Below are positions 36,244 to 46,532 of a stretch of DNA of 64,000 bases, piece after piece. The notes below the pieces were generated by a model. The model saw nothing but the letters and a program-made list of their open reading frames with translations, had not been told where the DNA came from and made no database searches. The position numbers and the translations under genes are program-made. Origin of the DNA: Sinorhizobium americanum (lineage in GTDB: Bacteria; Pseudomonadota; Alphaproteobacteria; Rhizobiales; Rhizobiaceae); NCBI RefSeq assembly GCF_001651855.1, contig NZ_LNQC01000052.1, forward strand, positions 1-64,000. Direction: 5' to 3'. Positions within the stretch are counted from its first letter, which is position 1; every line of letters begins with the position of its first letter.

Positions 36244-37179
36244 ATGGGACGTCTGGCGCGTGCTGCCGGGGCCGGCTTGGCGCTGTACCTGTCCGCAGCC
36301 GCCTTGGCCGATGTGACCGAGGCTCGGACCGACGCGCCGGTCACCGCGCGAAAGTGCCTTTACTCCGGCGTCTCTGCGGCAAATCCATCAATCCCGCTCT
36401 GTATCACCCGTGAGAACTTCGCGCGGGACGTCTGCAGCATCATCGAGCATTTTGCGGATGCGAACGCCCTGCCGGCGCCGTTTTTCGCTCGGCTGATCTG
36501 GCGCGAAAGCCTGTTCCAGCCGGACGCCGTCAGCCCGAAAGGCGCCGAGGGCATTGCGCAATTCATGCCGGGAACGGCGAAGCTGCGCGGTCTCACCAAC
36601 AGTTTCGACGCCGTCGCTGCGCTCGCCAAATCCGCCGAATATTTGAGCGAACTCAAGCTCCGCTACGGCAATCTCGGTTTCGCGGCCGCCGCCTACAATG
36701 CCGGAGAGGCGGGCCTCGAACGGTTTCTCGAGATCGACTGGCTGCCCTATGAGACGCGCGAGTACGTCCTGGCGATCACCGCCCACGCGGTGGAGGACTG
36801 GCGCGACAACCCGCCGAAATCGCTCGATCTCGCGCTCGACAAGGACAAGAGCTTCCTGGACGGCTGTGTCGCGCTCGCCAACAGCCGCCGGCTACGGGAA
36901 ATCGTCGTTGTGGACGAGGCTCCCTGGGCGCCCTGGGGCGTTCAACTCGCTGCCCACCAGAGGAAAACCATTGCGCACCGCTTGTTCCTGAACGCCGTCA
37001 AAAGACTGCCGGCGCCGATCAACGGCGAAAAGGCGCTCCTGATGCGCGAGCGCAACGGCAGCTTCGGAGGCAGAACGCGTTATGCAGCCCGCATCGGCCG
37101 CCAGACGCGAAGCGAGGCGGACAAGCTCTGCACGACGATACGCCGCAGCGGCGGCGCCTGCATCGTCTTCAAGAACTGA
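36244..37179 (+). CDS. Lytic transglycosylase, exported
   Basis: 311-residue SLT-type murein hydrolase that cleaves the MurNAc-GlcNAc bond with 1,6-anhydro product. Signal peptide MGRLARAAGAGLALYLSAAALA; catalytic Glu at 88 in LIWRESLFQPDAVSPKGAEG, followed by the IAQFMPGTA and AAYNAGE signatures. The basic C-terminal third (about 225-311) with two Cys looks like an extra cell-wall-binding region. Earlier in-frame ATGs (36142, 36196) would spoil the signal peptide and overlap the sRNA region, so I use 36244. Confidence 0.85.
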   Translation: MGRLARAAGAGLALYLSAAALADVTEARTDAPVTARKCLYSGVSAANPSIPLCITRENFARDVCSIIEHFADANALPAPFFARLIWRESLFQPDAVSPKGAEGIAQFMPGTAKLRGLTNSFDAVAALAKSAEYLSELKLRYGNLGFAAAAYNAGEAGLERFLEIDWLPYETREYVLAITAHAVEDWRDNPPKSLDLALDKDKSFLDGCVALANSRRLREIVVVDEAPWAPWGVQLAAHQRKTIAHRLFLNAVKRLPAPINGEKALLMRERNGSFGGRTRYAARIGRQTRSEADKLCTTIRRSGGACIVFKN

Positions 37180-37213
37180 CGCCGCGCTGTCGTCCAGACC
37201 ATGTCTCAACGAC

Positions 37214-37241
37214 AAAGAGCCCGCCATATGGCGGGCTCTTT
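37214..37241. terminator. Bidirectional terminator
   Basis: A perfect palindrome of 28 bases, AAAGAGCCCGCCAT and its complement, with an A-run before and TTTT after. It lies between the convergent lytic transglycosylase and gyrA and should stop both. Confidence 0.9.
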
Positions 37242-37260
37242 TCTGTGTAGCGAGAGAGGC

Positions 37261-40044
37261 TCACTCGTCGGCGTTGGCCGGCGGCTCGGCGACGATGGCC
37301 TCGCCGGCCGTGACGATCTCCTCGATCTCATCGTCGCCTTCCGGCTCGCTGATCCGTTCGACTGACACAACCTTCTCGTCCTTGGCGGTCGAAAAGATCG
37401 TAACGCCCTTGGTCGCCCGGCTTGCCAGCCGGATGCCGTCAACCGGCACGCGGATGAGCTGTCCGCCGTCGGAGACCAGCATGATCTGGTCGTTGTGCTG
37501 GACCGGGAAGGCCGCAACGAGTTCGCCGATTTCCGCAGTCTTGGAGGTATCGGTGGCACGGATGCCCTTGCCGCCCCGGCCGGAGGTGCGGAAGTCGTAG
37601 GACGAGGAGCGTTTGCCGAAGCCTCTTTCCGATACCGTCAATACGAATTGCTCGCGCCCCTTCAGTTCTTCGTAGCGCTCGTTGGAGAGTTCGCCGCCAT
37701 TGGTGACCTCCTCGCCGACCAGCACGATCTCCTCGTCCTCGCCGGTTGCGGCGCGGCGTTCGGCCGCCGACCGTCTCAGATAGGCCGCCCGCTCCCACGG
37801 CTCGGCTTCGACGTGAGCGAGGATCGCCATAGAGATGATCCGGTCGCCGTCGGCGAGCGAAATGCCGCGAACGCCGATCGAGTTGCGGCCTGCGAAGACA
37901 CGGACATCGGAGACCGCGAAACGAATGCATTGCCCGCAGGCCGTCGTCAGCACCACGTCGTCGAATTCCGTGCAGGTATCGACGGAGAGGATCTCGTCAC
38001 CCTCCTCCTCGAGCTTCATCGCGATCTTGCCGTTGCGGTTGACCTGGACGAAGTCGGAAAGTTTGTTGCGGCGAACGGTGCCCCGTGTCGTCGAGAACAT
38101 TACGTCCAGGTTCTCCCAGGTCGTTTCGTCCTCGGGCAGCGGCATGATCGTCGTGATTCGTTCGCCGGGTTCGAGCGGCAGCATGTTGATCAGCGCCTTG
38201 CCGCGGGACTGCGGCGTGCCGATCGGCAAGCGCCAGACCTTTTCCTTGTAGACGATGCCGCGCGAGGAGAAGAACAGCACCGGCGTGTGGGTGTTCGCGA
38301 CGAATAGCCGGGTAACGAAATCTTCGTCGCGAGTCGCCATGCCGGAGCGGCCCTTGCCGCCACGGCGCTGTGCCCGGTAGGTCGTCAGCGGCACGCGCTT
38401 GATGTAGCCAAGGTGGGAGACGGTGACGACCATGTCCTCCCGGGCGATCAGATCCTCATCGTCCATATCCGGACCGCCATCGGCGATCTCGGTGCGGCGC
38501 GGTGTGCCGAACTCGTCGCGGACTGCCGCGAGCTCGTCCTTGACGATCTGCATGATGCGCAGCCGCGAAGAGAGGATTTCCAGATAGTCGCGGATCTCCT
38601 CGCCTATCTTGTTGAGTTCGTCGCCGATTTCGTCGCGACCAAGTGCGGTCAGGCGCTGCAGGCGCAGATCGAGAATCGCACGGGCCTGCTCTTCCGAGAG
38701 GTTGTAGGTGCCGTCGTCGTTGATGCGGTGGCGGGGATCGTCGATCAGCCGGATCAGCGCATCGACGTCATGGGCCGGCCAGCGGCGCTCCATCAATTGT
38801 TCGCGGGCGGTCTGCGGATCCGGCGCGTGGCGGATGAGCTTGATCACCTCGTCGATGTTGGCCACGGCGATGGCAAGGCCGACCAAGACATGCGCGCGCT
38901 CGCGGGCTTTGCGCAACAGGAACTTCGTTCTCCGGCTAACGACCTCCTCGCGGAAGGAGACGAAAGCGCGCAGCATGTCGAGCAGCGTCAGCTGCTCGGG
39001 CTTGCCGCCGTTCAGCGCCACCATGTTGCAGCCGAAGGAGGTCTGCAGCGGCGTGTAGCGATAGAGCTGGTTGAGGATCACCTCGGCATTGGCATCGCGC
39101 TTCAACTCGATGACGACGCGATATCCCTGGCGGTCCGACTCGTCGCGGAGATCGGAAATGCCCTCGATGCGCTTGTCGCGCACCAGTTCGGCCATCTTCT
39201 CGATCATCGTCGCCTTGTTCACCTGATAGGGAATCTCGGTGATAATGATCTGCTCGCGATCGCCGCGCATCGGCTCGACATGGGCGCGGCCGCGCATGAT
39301 GACCGAGCCGCGACCCGTCTCATAGGCCTGGCGAATGCCGGCGCGACCGAGGATCAGCGCCCCGGTCGGAAAGTCGGGGCCTGGAATGATCTGCATCAGT
39401 TCCGGCAGTTCGAGTGCCGGGTCGTCGATCAGCGCGATGCAGCCATTGATGACTTCGCTCAGATTGTGCGGCGGAATGTTGGTCGCCATGCCGACGGCGA
39501 TGCCGCCCGCGCCGTTGACGAGCAGGTTCGGAAATTTCGCCGGAACGACGACCGGCTCCTGCAAGGTGCCGTCGTAATTGTCGCGGAAATCGACAGTTTC
39601 CTTGTCGAGGTCATCGAGCAGCGAATGGGCCGCCTTCTGCAGCCGGCATTCGGTATAGCGCTCGGCCGCCGGCGGATCGCCGTCCACCGAACCGAAATTG
39701 CCCTGGCCGTCGATCAGCGGCAGGCGGAGCGACCAGTCTTGCGCCATGCGCGCCAGCGCGTCGTAGATCGCCATGTTGCCGTGCGGATGGTATTTACCCA
39801 TCACGTCACCGGTGACGCGGGCGCATTTGACGTATTTCTTGTTCCAATCGATGCCGAGTTCGCTCATCCCGTAGAGGATGCGGCGGTGAACGGGTTTCAG
39901 GCCGTCACGCACATCGGGCAGCGCGCGGGAAACGATCACGCTCATGGCGTAATCGAGATAGGACCGCTGCATTTCCTCTATGATGGAAATCGGCTCGATG
40001 CCTGGCGGAGTTTTTCCGCCGCCGGGAGTGCTTTGCTCAGTCAA
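37261..40044 (-). CDS. gyrA: DNA gyrase subunit A
   Basis: 927-residue GyrA, the DNA-breaking subunit that introduces negative supercoils with GyrB. The active Tyr is Y130 (ERYTECRL). The quinolone pocket reads [13 protein letters not shown], so the E. coli S83 position is M91 and D87 is D95. The GyrA box QRRGGKG opens the C-terminal pinwheel, which has an extra stretch around [20 protein letters not shown] and an acidic tail, explaining the length above E. coli's 875. Monocistronic, with a bidirectional terminator after it. Confidence 0.97.
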   Translation of the reverse strand: MTEQSTPGGGKTPPGIEPISIIEEMQRSYLDYAMSVIVSRALPDVRDGLKPVHRRILYGMSELGIDWNKKYVKCARVTGDVMGKYHPHGNMAIYDALARMAQDWSLRLPLIDGQGNFGSVDGDPPAAERYTECRLQKAAHSLLDDLDKETVDFRDNYDGTLQEPVVVPAKFPNLLVNGAGGIAVGMATNIPPHNLSEVINGCIALIDDPALELPELMQIIPGPDFPTGALILGRAGIRQAYETGRGSVIMRGRAHVEPMRGDREQIIITEIPYQVNKATMIEKMAELVRDKRIEGISDLRDESDRQGYRVVIELKRDANAEVILNQLYRYTPLQTSFGCNMVALNGGKPEQLTLLDMLRAFVSFREEVVSRRTKFLLRKARERAHVLVGLAIAVANIDEVIKLIRHAPDPQTAREQLMERRWPAHDVDALIRLIDDPRHRINDDGTYNLSEEQARAILDLRLQRLTALGRDEIGDELNKIGEEIRDYLEILSSRLRIMQIVKDELAAVRDEFGTPRRTEIADGGPDMDDEDLIAREDMVVTVSHLGYIKRVPLTTYRAQRRGGKGRSGMATRDEDFVTRLFVANTHTPVLFFSSRGIVYKEKVWRLPIGTPQSRGKALINMLPLEPGERITTIMPLPEDETTWENLDVMFSTTRGTVRRNKLSDFVQVNRNGKIAMKLEEEGDEILSVDTCTEFDDVVLTTACGQCIRFAVSDVRVFAGRNSIGVRGISLADGDRIISMAILAHVEAEPWERAAYLRRSAAERRAATGEDEEIVLVGEEVTNGGELSNERYEELKGREQFVLTVSERGFGKRSSSYDFRTSGRGGKGIRATDTSKTAEIGELVAAFPVQHNDQIMLVSDGGQLIRVPVDGIRLASRATKGVTIFSTAKDEKVVSVERISEPEGDDEIEEIVTAGEAIVAEPPANADE

Positions 40045-40350
40045 TGTCGATCACGATCTTTGTTCAGAATCAGTCAGTTCTTATAGCCGAATGCAGCTTC
40101 AAGCGCCAATTTTGGCCAATGGTTTTGAACAGTCTTTTGCCGCCGGAACGGGCTTTTCTAGGGCAGGCATCGATAATTCGGAAGGCCTTCTCCGCAAGCC
40201 TCGAATGCATCCGGCTTTCCTTCGCGTGAAGCCGGTTTAGGCTATCGCGTAGCGCTTGGCTAGCCGGCCCTTCCCAAGCGGTCATCGGTTGCCTAAGAAT
40301 GCAGCGCCGTACCGGGAAAAGACCCGGAGGGCGATCCGGAGGGGGAACGG
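40045..40350. other. Intergenic region between gyrA and marC-like gene
   Basis: 306 bases between two divergent genes. Both promoters must be here. I see no small gene, RNA or clear operator. Confidence 0.4.
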
Positions 40351-40998
40351 ATGTTCAATGTCGATCTGTTGATCAATGCGCTGACGACGCTGCTCGTCAC
40401 GCTCGACCCGCCGGGTCTTGCGCCCATTTTCCTGAGCCTGACGGTCGGCCTGAGCCGGCAGGAGCGTTTTCAGGTCGCGACCCGCGGCTCGTTGATCGCC
40501 TTTTTCATCCTCGCCGCCTTTGCCCTCTTCGGTGATGGCATTCTCGGCCTGCTCGGCATCTCGATCGGCGCTTTCCGCATCGCGGGCGGCCTGCTGCTCT
40601 TCTGGATTTCCTTCGAGATGATCTTCGAACGACGCCAGGAGAGAAAGGAAAAGACCGGAGAAACGGCGGTGACCAAAGACCACATCCACAATATCGCTGT
40701 CTTCCCCCTCGCCCTGCCGCTGATCGCCGGGCCCGGGGCGATTTCGGCGACGATCCTGCTCGGCAGTTCCTTTCCCTCGGTCCTCGAGCGCGTCCAACTT
40801 CTCGTCGTCATCGCCGCCTCGATGGCATCGCTCTTCCTGGCGCTGGTGATCGCCGACCGGATCGACCGTTTCCTGGGAGTCACCGGTCGGGCGATTCTCA
40901 CCCGCCTTCTCGGCGTAATCCTGGCGGCGCTCGCCGTTCAGTTCGTCATCGACGGCGTGCGCTCCGCCTTTCAAATTCCGGTTCAGAGCCTGGGCTGA
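40351..40998 (+). CDS. MarC family membrane protein
   Basis: 215-residue MarC/NAAT-family protein with six membrane segments (about 7-27, 43-63, 68-88, 118-137, 147-168, 186-206). LLVTLDPPGLAPIFLSLT and the middle PLALPLIAGPGAISATILLG are the family's two repeated loop motifs. Function is not settled: the family was once linked to multiple antibiotic resistance and to amino-acid transport, neither proven for this branch. A GGAGGGGGAACGG stretch precedes the ATG. Transcribed alone. Confidence 0.88.
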   Translation: MFNVDLLINALTTLLVTLDPPGLAPIFLSLTVGLSRQERFQVATRGSLIAFFILAAFALFGDGILGLLGISIGAFRIAGGLLLFWISFEMIFERRQERKEKTGETAVTKDHIHNIAVFPLALPLIAGPGAISATILLGSSFPSVLERVQLLVVIAASMASLFLALVIADRIDRFLGVTGRAILTRLLGVILAALAVQFVIDGVRSAFQIPVQSLG

Positions 40999-41051
40999 AA
41001 ACACAACGGCCCGCAACTGCAAATCGACTTCGATTTCAGGACAAAGACATG

Positions 41052-41112
41052 CAGCATTTCAAAGTGCTACAGCGACCTTTGCGCGTCTGATAAGACGCGC
41101 GGCGCTGTAGAG
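41052..41112. repeat. RIME-type palindromic intergenic repeat
   Basis: CTACAGCG (41067-41074) pairs with CGCTGTAG (41103-41110), enclosing a second palindrome GCGCGTCT-GATA-AGACGCGC. Preceded by GCAGCATTTCAAAGTGC. The sequence is what I know as the intergenic mosaic element (RIME) dispersed in Sinorhizobium/Rhizobium genomes. It lies after the ssb stop on the minus strand, where it could form the end of the ssb mRNA. Confidence 0.7.
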
Positions 41113-41149
41113 GCGGGCCGGACCTGTTTCGATCGAGGACGCTGACCGA

Positions 41150-41665
41150 TCAGAACGGAATGTCGTCGTCGAGATCGCGTGAGAAATTGCCGCCGCCCTG
41201 GTTCGGCTGGCCGCCGGAGCGGCCGCCGCCCGACGATTGGCGTGGCTGGTCGTAATCCTCGTAACCGCCGCCGCCGTAATCGCTGCCGCCGCGACCGGCC
41301 CCACCGCCTTCACCGCGGCCATCGAGCATCGTCAGCGTCGCGTTGAAGCCCTGCAGCACGATCTCGGTCGTGTAGCGGTCGTTGCCGTTCTGGTCCTGCC
41401 ATTTGCGGGTCTGCAACTGGCCTTCGATGTAGAGCTTGGCGCCCTTCTTTACATATTGCTCGACCACCTTGCAGAGGCCTTCGCTGAAGACGACGACATT
41501 GTGCCATTCCGTCTTCTCGCGGCGCTCGCCCGAATTCCGGTCGCGCCAGGTCTCCGATGTCGCAATCCGGAGGTTGGCGATCGGCCGGCCGTCCTGCGTG
41601 CGCCGGATTTCCGGGTCGGCCCCGACATTTCCGATCAAGATCACCTTGTTGACGCTACCAGCCAT
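41150..41665 (-). CDS. ssb: Single-stranded DNA-binding protein
   Basis: 171-residue SSB. The OB-fold domain (1-112) starts [20 protein letters not shown] and includes [22 protein letters not shown] and [21 protein letters not shown] Gly/Gln-rich linker follows, and the tail DDDIPF is the conserved peptide that recruits partner proteins. Divergent from uvrA with a LexA-type box between them, an arrangement known in many proteobacteria, so it may share SOS induction. Confidence 0.96.
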   Translation of the reverse strand: MAGSVNKVILIGNVGADPEIRRTQDGRPIANLRIATSETWRDRNSGERREKTEWHNVVVFSEGLCKVVEQYVKKGAKLYIEGQLQTRKWQDQNGNDRYTTEIVLQGFNATLTMLDGRGEGGGAGRGGSDYGGGGYEDYDQPRQSSGGGRSGGQPNQGGGNFSRDLDDDIPF

Positions 41666-41807
41666 ATCGCTTTTCCCGTGTTTTCACCGAACCGCCGGCC
41701 CGGCTTTCAAATGCCTCAAGAGCGCGCATCTTAGCGGTGAGCCGCCGCCGATACGCCCCGCATCCTACATAATCCACAGCTCATTTGGCAGGCCGCGGCT
41801 CATGTTT

Positions 41808-41822
41808 GTTCTTTTTTTGTTC
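41808..41822 (+). promoter_or_regulatory. LexA (SOS) box of the alphaproteobacterial type
   Basis: GTTC (41808-41811), seven T, GTTC (41819-41822) matches the GTTC-N7-GTTC direct repeat bound by LexA in Rhizobium and relatives. It lies 127 bases before the uvrA start and 143 bases from the divergent ssb start. uvrA is a known SOS gene in rhizobia. Confidence 0.8.
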
Positions 41823-41948
41823 TAATATTCCCGTATTATCCTGTCAACCGAATCGCAATTGAGCCGCCTCTTTGCCGATTGCGCCTCGACATGGGCGTTC
41901 TCGTCATTACATAGGAGGCTTTCAACCGACATGCAAAACTGGCTTCCG

Positions 41949-44870
41949 ATGAGCGAACTCAAGACCCTCTCCATTCGCGGCGCGCGCGAGCATAATCTCA
42001 AGGGCATCGACCTTGACCTGCCGCGCAACAAGCTGATCGTGATGACCGGCCTCTCGGGCTCCGGAAAATCCTCGCTCGCCTTCGACACCATCTATGCCGA
42101 GGGCCAGCGCCGCTATGTCGAGAGCCTGTCGGCCTATGCTCGGCAGTTCCTGGAAATGATGCAGAAGCCGGATGTAGACCAGATCGACGGACTGTCGCCG
42201 GCAATCTCGATCGAACAGAAGACGACATCCCGCAATCCGCGTTCGACGGTCGGCACGGTCACCGAGATCTATGACTATCTGCGCCTGCTCTTCGCACGCG
42301 TCGGCGTCCCGTATTCGCCAGCGACGGGCCTGCCGATCGAGAGCCAGACGGTCAGCCAGATGGTCGATCGCGTCCTGGAATTCGGCGAAGGCACGCGGCT
42401 CTACATCCTCGCGCCGCTCGTGCGCGGCCGCAAGGGCGAGTACAAGAAGGAACTCGCCGACCTGATGAAGAAGGGCTTCCAGCGCGTCAAGGTCGATGGC
42501 CAGTTCTACGAAATCGCCGACGTGCCGGCACTCGACAAGAAATACAAGCATGACATTGACGTCGTCGTCGACCGCGTCGTCGTGCGTCCCGACCTCGGCA
42601 CCCGACTGGCCGACAGCCTCGAAACCTGCCTGACGCTCGCAGACGGCCTGGCGATCGCCGAATTCGCCGACAGGCCGCTGCCGCCGGAAGAGACGGCCGC
42701 CGGCGGTTCGGCCAACAAGTCGCTCAACGAGACGCATGAGCGCGTGCTGTTCTCGGAAAAATTCGCCTGCCCGGTCTCCGGCTTCACCATTCCGGAAGTT
42801 GAACCGCGGCTGTTCTCCTTCAACAATCCCTTCGGCGCCTGCACGACCTGTGACGGTCTCGGCAGCCAGCAGAAGATCGACGAGGCGCTGATCGTTCCCG
42901 AGCCGAACCGCACCCTGCGGGACGGCGCCATCGCCCCCTGGGCGAAATCGACCTCTCCCTATTACAACCAGACGCTCGAGGCGCTCGGCAAGGTCTTCGA
43001 CTTCAAGCTCGGCAGTCGCTGGAGCGAGCTCTCCGAGGCTGCGCAAAAGGCGATCCTGCACGGCACCGACGAGAAGATCACCTTCCACTACCAGGACGGC
43101 GCCCGCTCCTACAACACGACGAAGACCTTCGAAGGCATCGTGCCGAACCTCGAGCGGCGCTGGAAGGAGACCGACAGTGCCTGGGCGCGTGAGGAGATCG
43201 AGCGCTTCATGTCGGCGGCCCCCTGCCCCGCCTGCGCCGGCTACCGGCTGAAACCGGAGGCGCTGGCGGTCAAGATCGACAGGCTTCATATCGGCGAGCT
43301 CACCGAGATGTCGATCCGCGCTGCCCGCGACTGGTTCGAAACGCTTCCTGAGCGGCTCAGCACCAAGCAGAACGAGATCGCCGTGCGCATCCTCAAGGAA
43401 ATTCGCGAGCGGCTGCGCTTCCTGAACGATGTCGGCCTCGAATATCTGAGTCTCTCCCGCAATTCCGGCACGCTTTCCGGCGGCGAAAGCCAGCGCATCC
43501 GGCTTGCTTCGCAGATCGGCTCGGGGCTGACCGGCGTGCTCTACGTGCTCGACGAGCCGTCGATCGGCCTTCACCAGCGCGACAATGCCCGGCTGCTCGA
43601 GACGCTCCGGCATCTGCGCGACATCGGCAACACGGTCATCGTCGTCGAGCATGACGAGGATGCTATCCTGACGGCCGATCATGTGGTCGACATCGGCCCG
43701 GCGGCAGGCATTCACGGCGGCGAGATCGTCGCCGAGGGCGCGCCCGCCGATATCATGGCCAACCCGAAGTCGCTGACCGGCAAGTATCTTTCCGGCGAAC
43801 TCTGCGTCGCGGTTCCGAGCGAACGGCGGAAGCCGAAAAAGAAGAAGGAAATCACCGTCGTAGGAGCGCGGGCTAACAATCTGAAGAATGTGACGGCATC
43901 GATCCCGCTCGGCGTCTTCACCGCCGTCACCGGCGTTTCGGGAGGCGGCAAGTCCACCTTCCTGATCGAGACGCTCTACAAGGCGGCCGCCCGCCGCGTC
44001 ATGGGGGCGCGCGAAAATCCCGCTGATCACGACCGGATCGATGGCTTCGAGCATATCGACAAGGTGATCGATATCGACCAGTCGCCGATCGGCCGGACGC
44101 CGCGCTCCAACCCGGCTACCTATACCGGTGCCTTCACGCCGATTCGCGACTGGTTCGCCGGACTGCCGGAGGCGAAGACGCGCGGCTACCAGCCGGGCCG
44201 CTTCTCCTTCAACGTCAAGGGTGGGCGCTGCGAGGCCTGCCAGGGCGACGGCGTCATCAAGATCGAGATGCACTTCCTGCCCGACGTCTATGTCACCTGC
44301 GACGTCTGCCACGGCAAGCGCTACAACCGCGAAACGCTCGACGTGCATTTCAAGGGCAAGTCGATCGCCGACGTTCTCGACATGACGGTGGAGGAAGGCG
44401 TCGAATTCTTCGCGGCCGTTCCCGCCGTGCGTGACAAGCTGGTGACGCTGAACCAGGTCGGGCTCGGCTATATCAAGATCGGCCAGCAGGCGAACACGCT
44501 GTCGGGCGGCGAAGCGCAGCGCGTCAAGTTGGCCAAGGAACTGTCGAAGCGCTCGACCGGGCGCACGCTCTACATCCTTGACGAACCGACAACCGGCTTG
44601 CATTTCCATGACGTAGCCAAGCTTCTTGAAGTTCTGCACGAACTCGTCAACCAGGGCAATTCGGTGGTCGTGATCGAACACAACCTCGAGGTCATCAAGA
44701 CCGCCGACTGGGTCATCGACTTCGGCCCGGAGGGCGGCGACGGCGGCGGCGAGGTTATCGCCAAGGGAACGCCGGAAGACGTGGTGAAGGAACCGCGCTC
44801 CTATACCGGGCAGTTCCTGAAGGAGCTGCTGGAGCGCCGGCCGGTGAGGAAGGTTGTGGCGGCTGAGTAA
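41949..44870 (+). CDS. uvrA: Excinuclease ABC subunit A
   Basis: 973-residue UvrA, the damage-scanning ATPase of nucleotide excision repair. Two ABC modules: Walker [10 protein letters not shown] (about 32-40) with signature SGGESQRI and DEPSIGLH, then [10 protein letters not shown] with [14 protein letters not shown] and [11 protein letters not shown]. Zinc-finger Cys pairs are CTTCDG / CPACAG in the first half and CEACQGDG / CDVCHGKR in the second. I start at the ATG of [17 protein letters not shown]; a frame extending to 41859 is not conserved. SOS-regulated by the upstream GTTC-N7-GTTC box. Confidence 0.97.
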   Translation: MSELKTLSIRGAREHNLKGIDLDLPRNKLIVMTGLSGSGKSSLAFDTIYAEGQRRYVESLSAYARQFLEMMQKPDVDQIDGLSPAISIEQKTTSRNPRSTVGTVTEIYDYLRLLFARVGVPYSPATGLPIESQTVSQMVDRVLEFGEGTRLYILAPLVRGRKGEYKKELADLMKKGFQRVKVDGQFYEIADVPALDKKYKHDIDVVVDRVVVRPDLGTRLADSLETCLTLADGLAIAEFADRPLPPEETAAGGSANKSLNETHERVLFSEKFACPVSGFTIPEVEPRLFSFNNPFGACTTCDGLGSQQKIDEALIVPEPNRTLRDGAIAPWAKSTSPYYNQTLEALGKVFDFKLGSRWSELSEAAQKAILHGTDEKITFHYQDGARSYNTTKTFEGIVPNLERRWKETDSAWAREEIERFMSAAPCPACAGYRLKPEALAVKIDRLHIGELTEMSIRAARDWFETLPERLSTKQNEIAVRILKEIRERLRFLNDVGLEYLSLSRNSGTLSGGESQRIRLASQIGSGLTGVLYVLDEPSIGLHQRDNARLLETLRHLRDIGNTVIVVEHDEDAILTADHVVDIGPAAGIHGGEIVAEGAPADIMANPKSLTGKYLSGELCVAVPSERRKPKKKKEITVVGARANNLKNVTASIPLGVFTAVTGVSGGGKSTFLIETLYKAAARRVMGARENPADHDRIDGFEHIDKVIDIDQSPIGRTPRSNPATYTGAFTPIRDWFAGLPEAKTRGYQPGRFSFNVKGGRCEACQGDGVIKIEMHFLPDVYVTCDVCHGKRYNRETLDVHFKGKSIADVLDMTVEEGVEFFAAVPAVRDKLVTLNQVGLGYIKIGQQANTLSGGEAQRVKLAKELSKRSTGRTLYILDEPTTGLHFHDVAKLLEVLHELVNQGNSVVVIEHNLEVIKTADWVIDFGPEGGDGGGEVIAKGTPEDVVKEPRSYTGQFLKELLERRPVRKVVAAE

Positions 44871-45037
44871 TCGGCGGCGCGGATCCGGCCAGCGACGGTG
44901 GGCGGGCTGACCTGTTGGTCCTGACAACGGGTGGCGCTGCTTGTTCGCAGCCGCCATGGTTTGCGTGCCGGTTGCCGCGCGGGATCGGCTTATGGGGATG
45001 AGAAGCACGGGTGCGTTCGCGCCGCGAGGAGGAATTG

Positions 45038-45841
45038 ATGGCAGAAACCGGAAAAATCCGCGTCGGCATTGGCGGCTGGAATTTCGAACCCTGGGAGGAG
45101 AGCTTCTATCCCTCCGACCTGCCGAAGAAGCGGCAGCTCGAATTCGCCGGCAAGGAACTGCGTGCCATCGAGGTCAACGGCACCTATTACAGCTCGCAGA
45201 AACCGGCGACCTTCGCCAAATGGGCATCGGAGGTTCCGGACGGTTTCATCTTCTCGCTGAAGGCCAGCCGCTATGTGACGAATCGCAAGGTCTTGGCTGA
45301 GGCCGGCGAATCCATGGAGCGTTTTCTGACGCAGGGTTTGACGGAGCTCGGCGACCGGCTCGGTCCCATACTGTGGCAGTTCGCGCCGACTAAAAAGTTC
45401 GATCCGGATGACTTCGAGGGCTTTCTGAAGCTGCTCCCGGAAAAGCAGGACGGCCTCAGGCTCCGCCACGTCGTCGAAGTCCGTCATCCTTCCTTCCAGG
45501 TGCCGGAATTTGTCGAGCTCCTCGATAAACACAAAGTGGCGGCGGTCCTCGCCGAGCACGAGGACTATCCGATGATCGCCGACGTCACCGCGGACTTCGT
45601 CTATACGCGGCTGCAGAAGGGCAGTGACGATATCCGGACCTGCTATGCGCCCGCCGGACTTGATCTCTGGGCAGAGAGGCTCAAGACCTTTGCCGCCGGC
45701 GGCGAGCCGGACGGACTGGAGAAGAGCGCGCCGGATCGAAAGGCCGACAAGGCGGCGCGCGACGTCTTTGCCTTCTTCATCAGCTCGGGCAAGGTGAATG
45801 CGCCGAATGGGGCGCGGGAACTGCAGAAGCGGGTGGACTGA
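45038..45841 (+). CDS. DUF72 domain-containing protein
   Basis: 267-residue DUF72 (YecE-like) protein, a TIM-barrel family of unknown activity. Typical stretches: IRVGIGGWNFEPWEESFYPSD, AIEVNGTYYSSQKPATFAKW, FIFSLKASRYVTNRK, LGPILWQFAP, EVRHPSFQ and a late YTRLQKG with the conserved arginine. The ATG at 45038 is set by GAGGAGG just upstream; a start at 45011 is less likely. Not linked to a helpful neighbour. Confidence 0.88.
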   Translation: MAETGKIRVGIGGWNFEPWEESFYPSDLPKKRQLEFAGKELRAIEVNGTYYSSQKPATFAKWASEVPDGFIFSLKASRYVTNRKVLAEAGESMERFLTQGLTELGDRLGPILWQFAPTKKFDPDDFEGFLKLLPEKQDGLRLRHVVEVRHPSFQVPEFVELLDKHKVAAVLAEHEDYPMIADVTADFVYTRLQKGSDDIRTCYAPAGLDLWAERLKTFAAGGEPDGLEKSAPDRKADKAARDVFAFFISSGKVNAPNGARELQKRVD

Positions 45842-46136
45842 CGCGCCCGCAAGAGTGCCGGCGTCGCGCCCGCAGTGCCGCATTCAAGCGGTCCTACCGG
45901 ACTTCGGACCCCAATTCGCGGCCACAACATGTAGTCAGCCGAATCACGAAGGCGTGCGCATCACATTCCACCACGATGCGCAATTGCTAGTAGCACCGCG
46001 GAGCGCAACCCACCTGTTTTTTTACCCGTGAAAACTTCGATTTTTTTGTCGCGTCGGCCAGCTGTTGCAAGCCGGCCACCCGAAGTCCCTGATTTTCAAC
46101 GGATTGGTTGATGTCCCCGTTTTCCACAGTCGATCC
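45842..46136. other. Intergenic, no feature recognised
   Basis: First half of the 691-base gap before nrdJ. Two T-rich patches (46015-46024 and about 46040-46047) could help end the DUF72 transcript. No gene, tRNA or cobalamin riboswitch was found here. Confidence 0.4.
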
Positions 46137-46152
46137 ACACAAGATATAGCGC
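46137..46152 (+). promoter_or_regulatory. Isolated NrdR-like box
   Basis: ACACAAGATATAGCGC resembles the NrdR consensus (ACACWATATATWGTGT-like). It lies about 390 bases before nrdJ, ahead of a possible promoter TTGACG-N17-GTTAAT (46178-46206). Confidence 0.4.
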
Positions 46153-46177
46153 TCAAAATTCCGTCACAAACCACCCC

Positions 46178-46206
46178 TTGACGCCCCAAGGCGATTCACG
46201 GTTAAT
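46178..46206 (+). promoter_or_regulatory. Possible sigma-70 promoter of nrdJ
   Basis: TTGACG at 46178-46183 and GTTAAT at 46201-46206 are separated by 17 bases. It would give a leader of about 320 bases. A second possible -10 (TACTAT) lies inside the NrdR box at 46380. Confidence 0.35.
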
Positions 46207-46378
46207 GGATTTCACGTTGCGACGGCGGCGAACCGGAAATGAGAAGCCGGTTCATCTCCCTAAATCGTCGGTTCTGGCATGTGGTTGAAGCGGATGATGC
46301 CGCGCGGCCGCAGCGGGAATTCCTGCGCGATTTTTAGGGCGTCGAGACAGCATTAAGTCTGGCGTAAAGAACCTGTTA

Positions 46379-46425
46379 ATACTATATTTAGTGTTTGCGG
46401 CCAGCATCACCACAAGATACTGGAG
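46379..46425 (+). promoter_or_regulatory. Tandem NrdR boxes upstream of nrdJ
   Basis: ATACTATATTTAGTGT (46379-46394) and CCACAAGATACTGGAG (46410-46425) are 31 bases apart start to start, i.e. three helical turns, exactly the spacing at which NrdR binds paired boxes to repress ribonucleotide reductase genes. The first box matches the consensus well, the second moderately. They lie 108 bases before the nrdJ start. Confidence 0.65.
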
Positions 46426-46532
46426 ACCCAATTTGGGTTTCCTCTAGAGAACGGAAGCTGAAGCTGGCTGCGAGAGCTCGCGGCCGGGCGGGACAATTGC
46501 GCTCGGGGCGCATGGCAACAAAGGACGGGACA

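Noticed and set aside
38413..40086. 557-residue open frame opposite gyrA
   Set aside because: Antisense shadow caused by codon bias; no recognisable domain.
41922..45008. 1028-residue open frame opposite uvrA
   Set aside because: Same type of antisense shadow; uvrA motifs are complete on the plus strand.
45850..45935. Possible tRNA-like stretch after the DUF72 gene
   Set aside because: Fragments look like a T-arm context, but no cloverleaf with matching acceptor stem could be built.
45842..46532. Cobalamin riboswitch upstream of nrdJ
   Set aside because: The conserved B12-box and core sequences were not found by eye; NrdR boxes explain the regulation.
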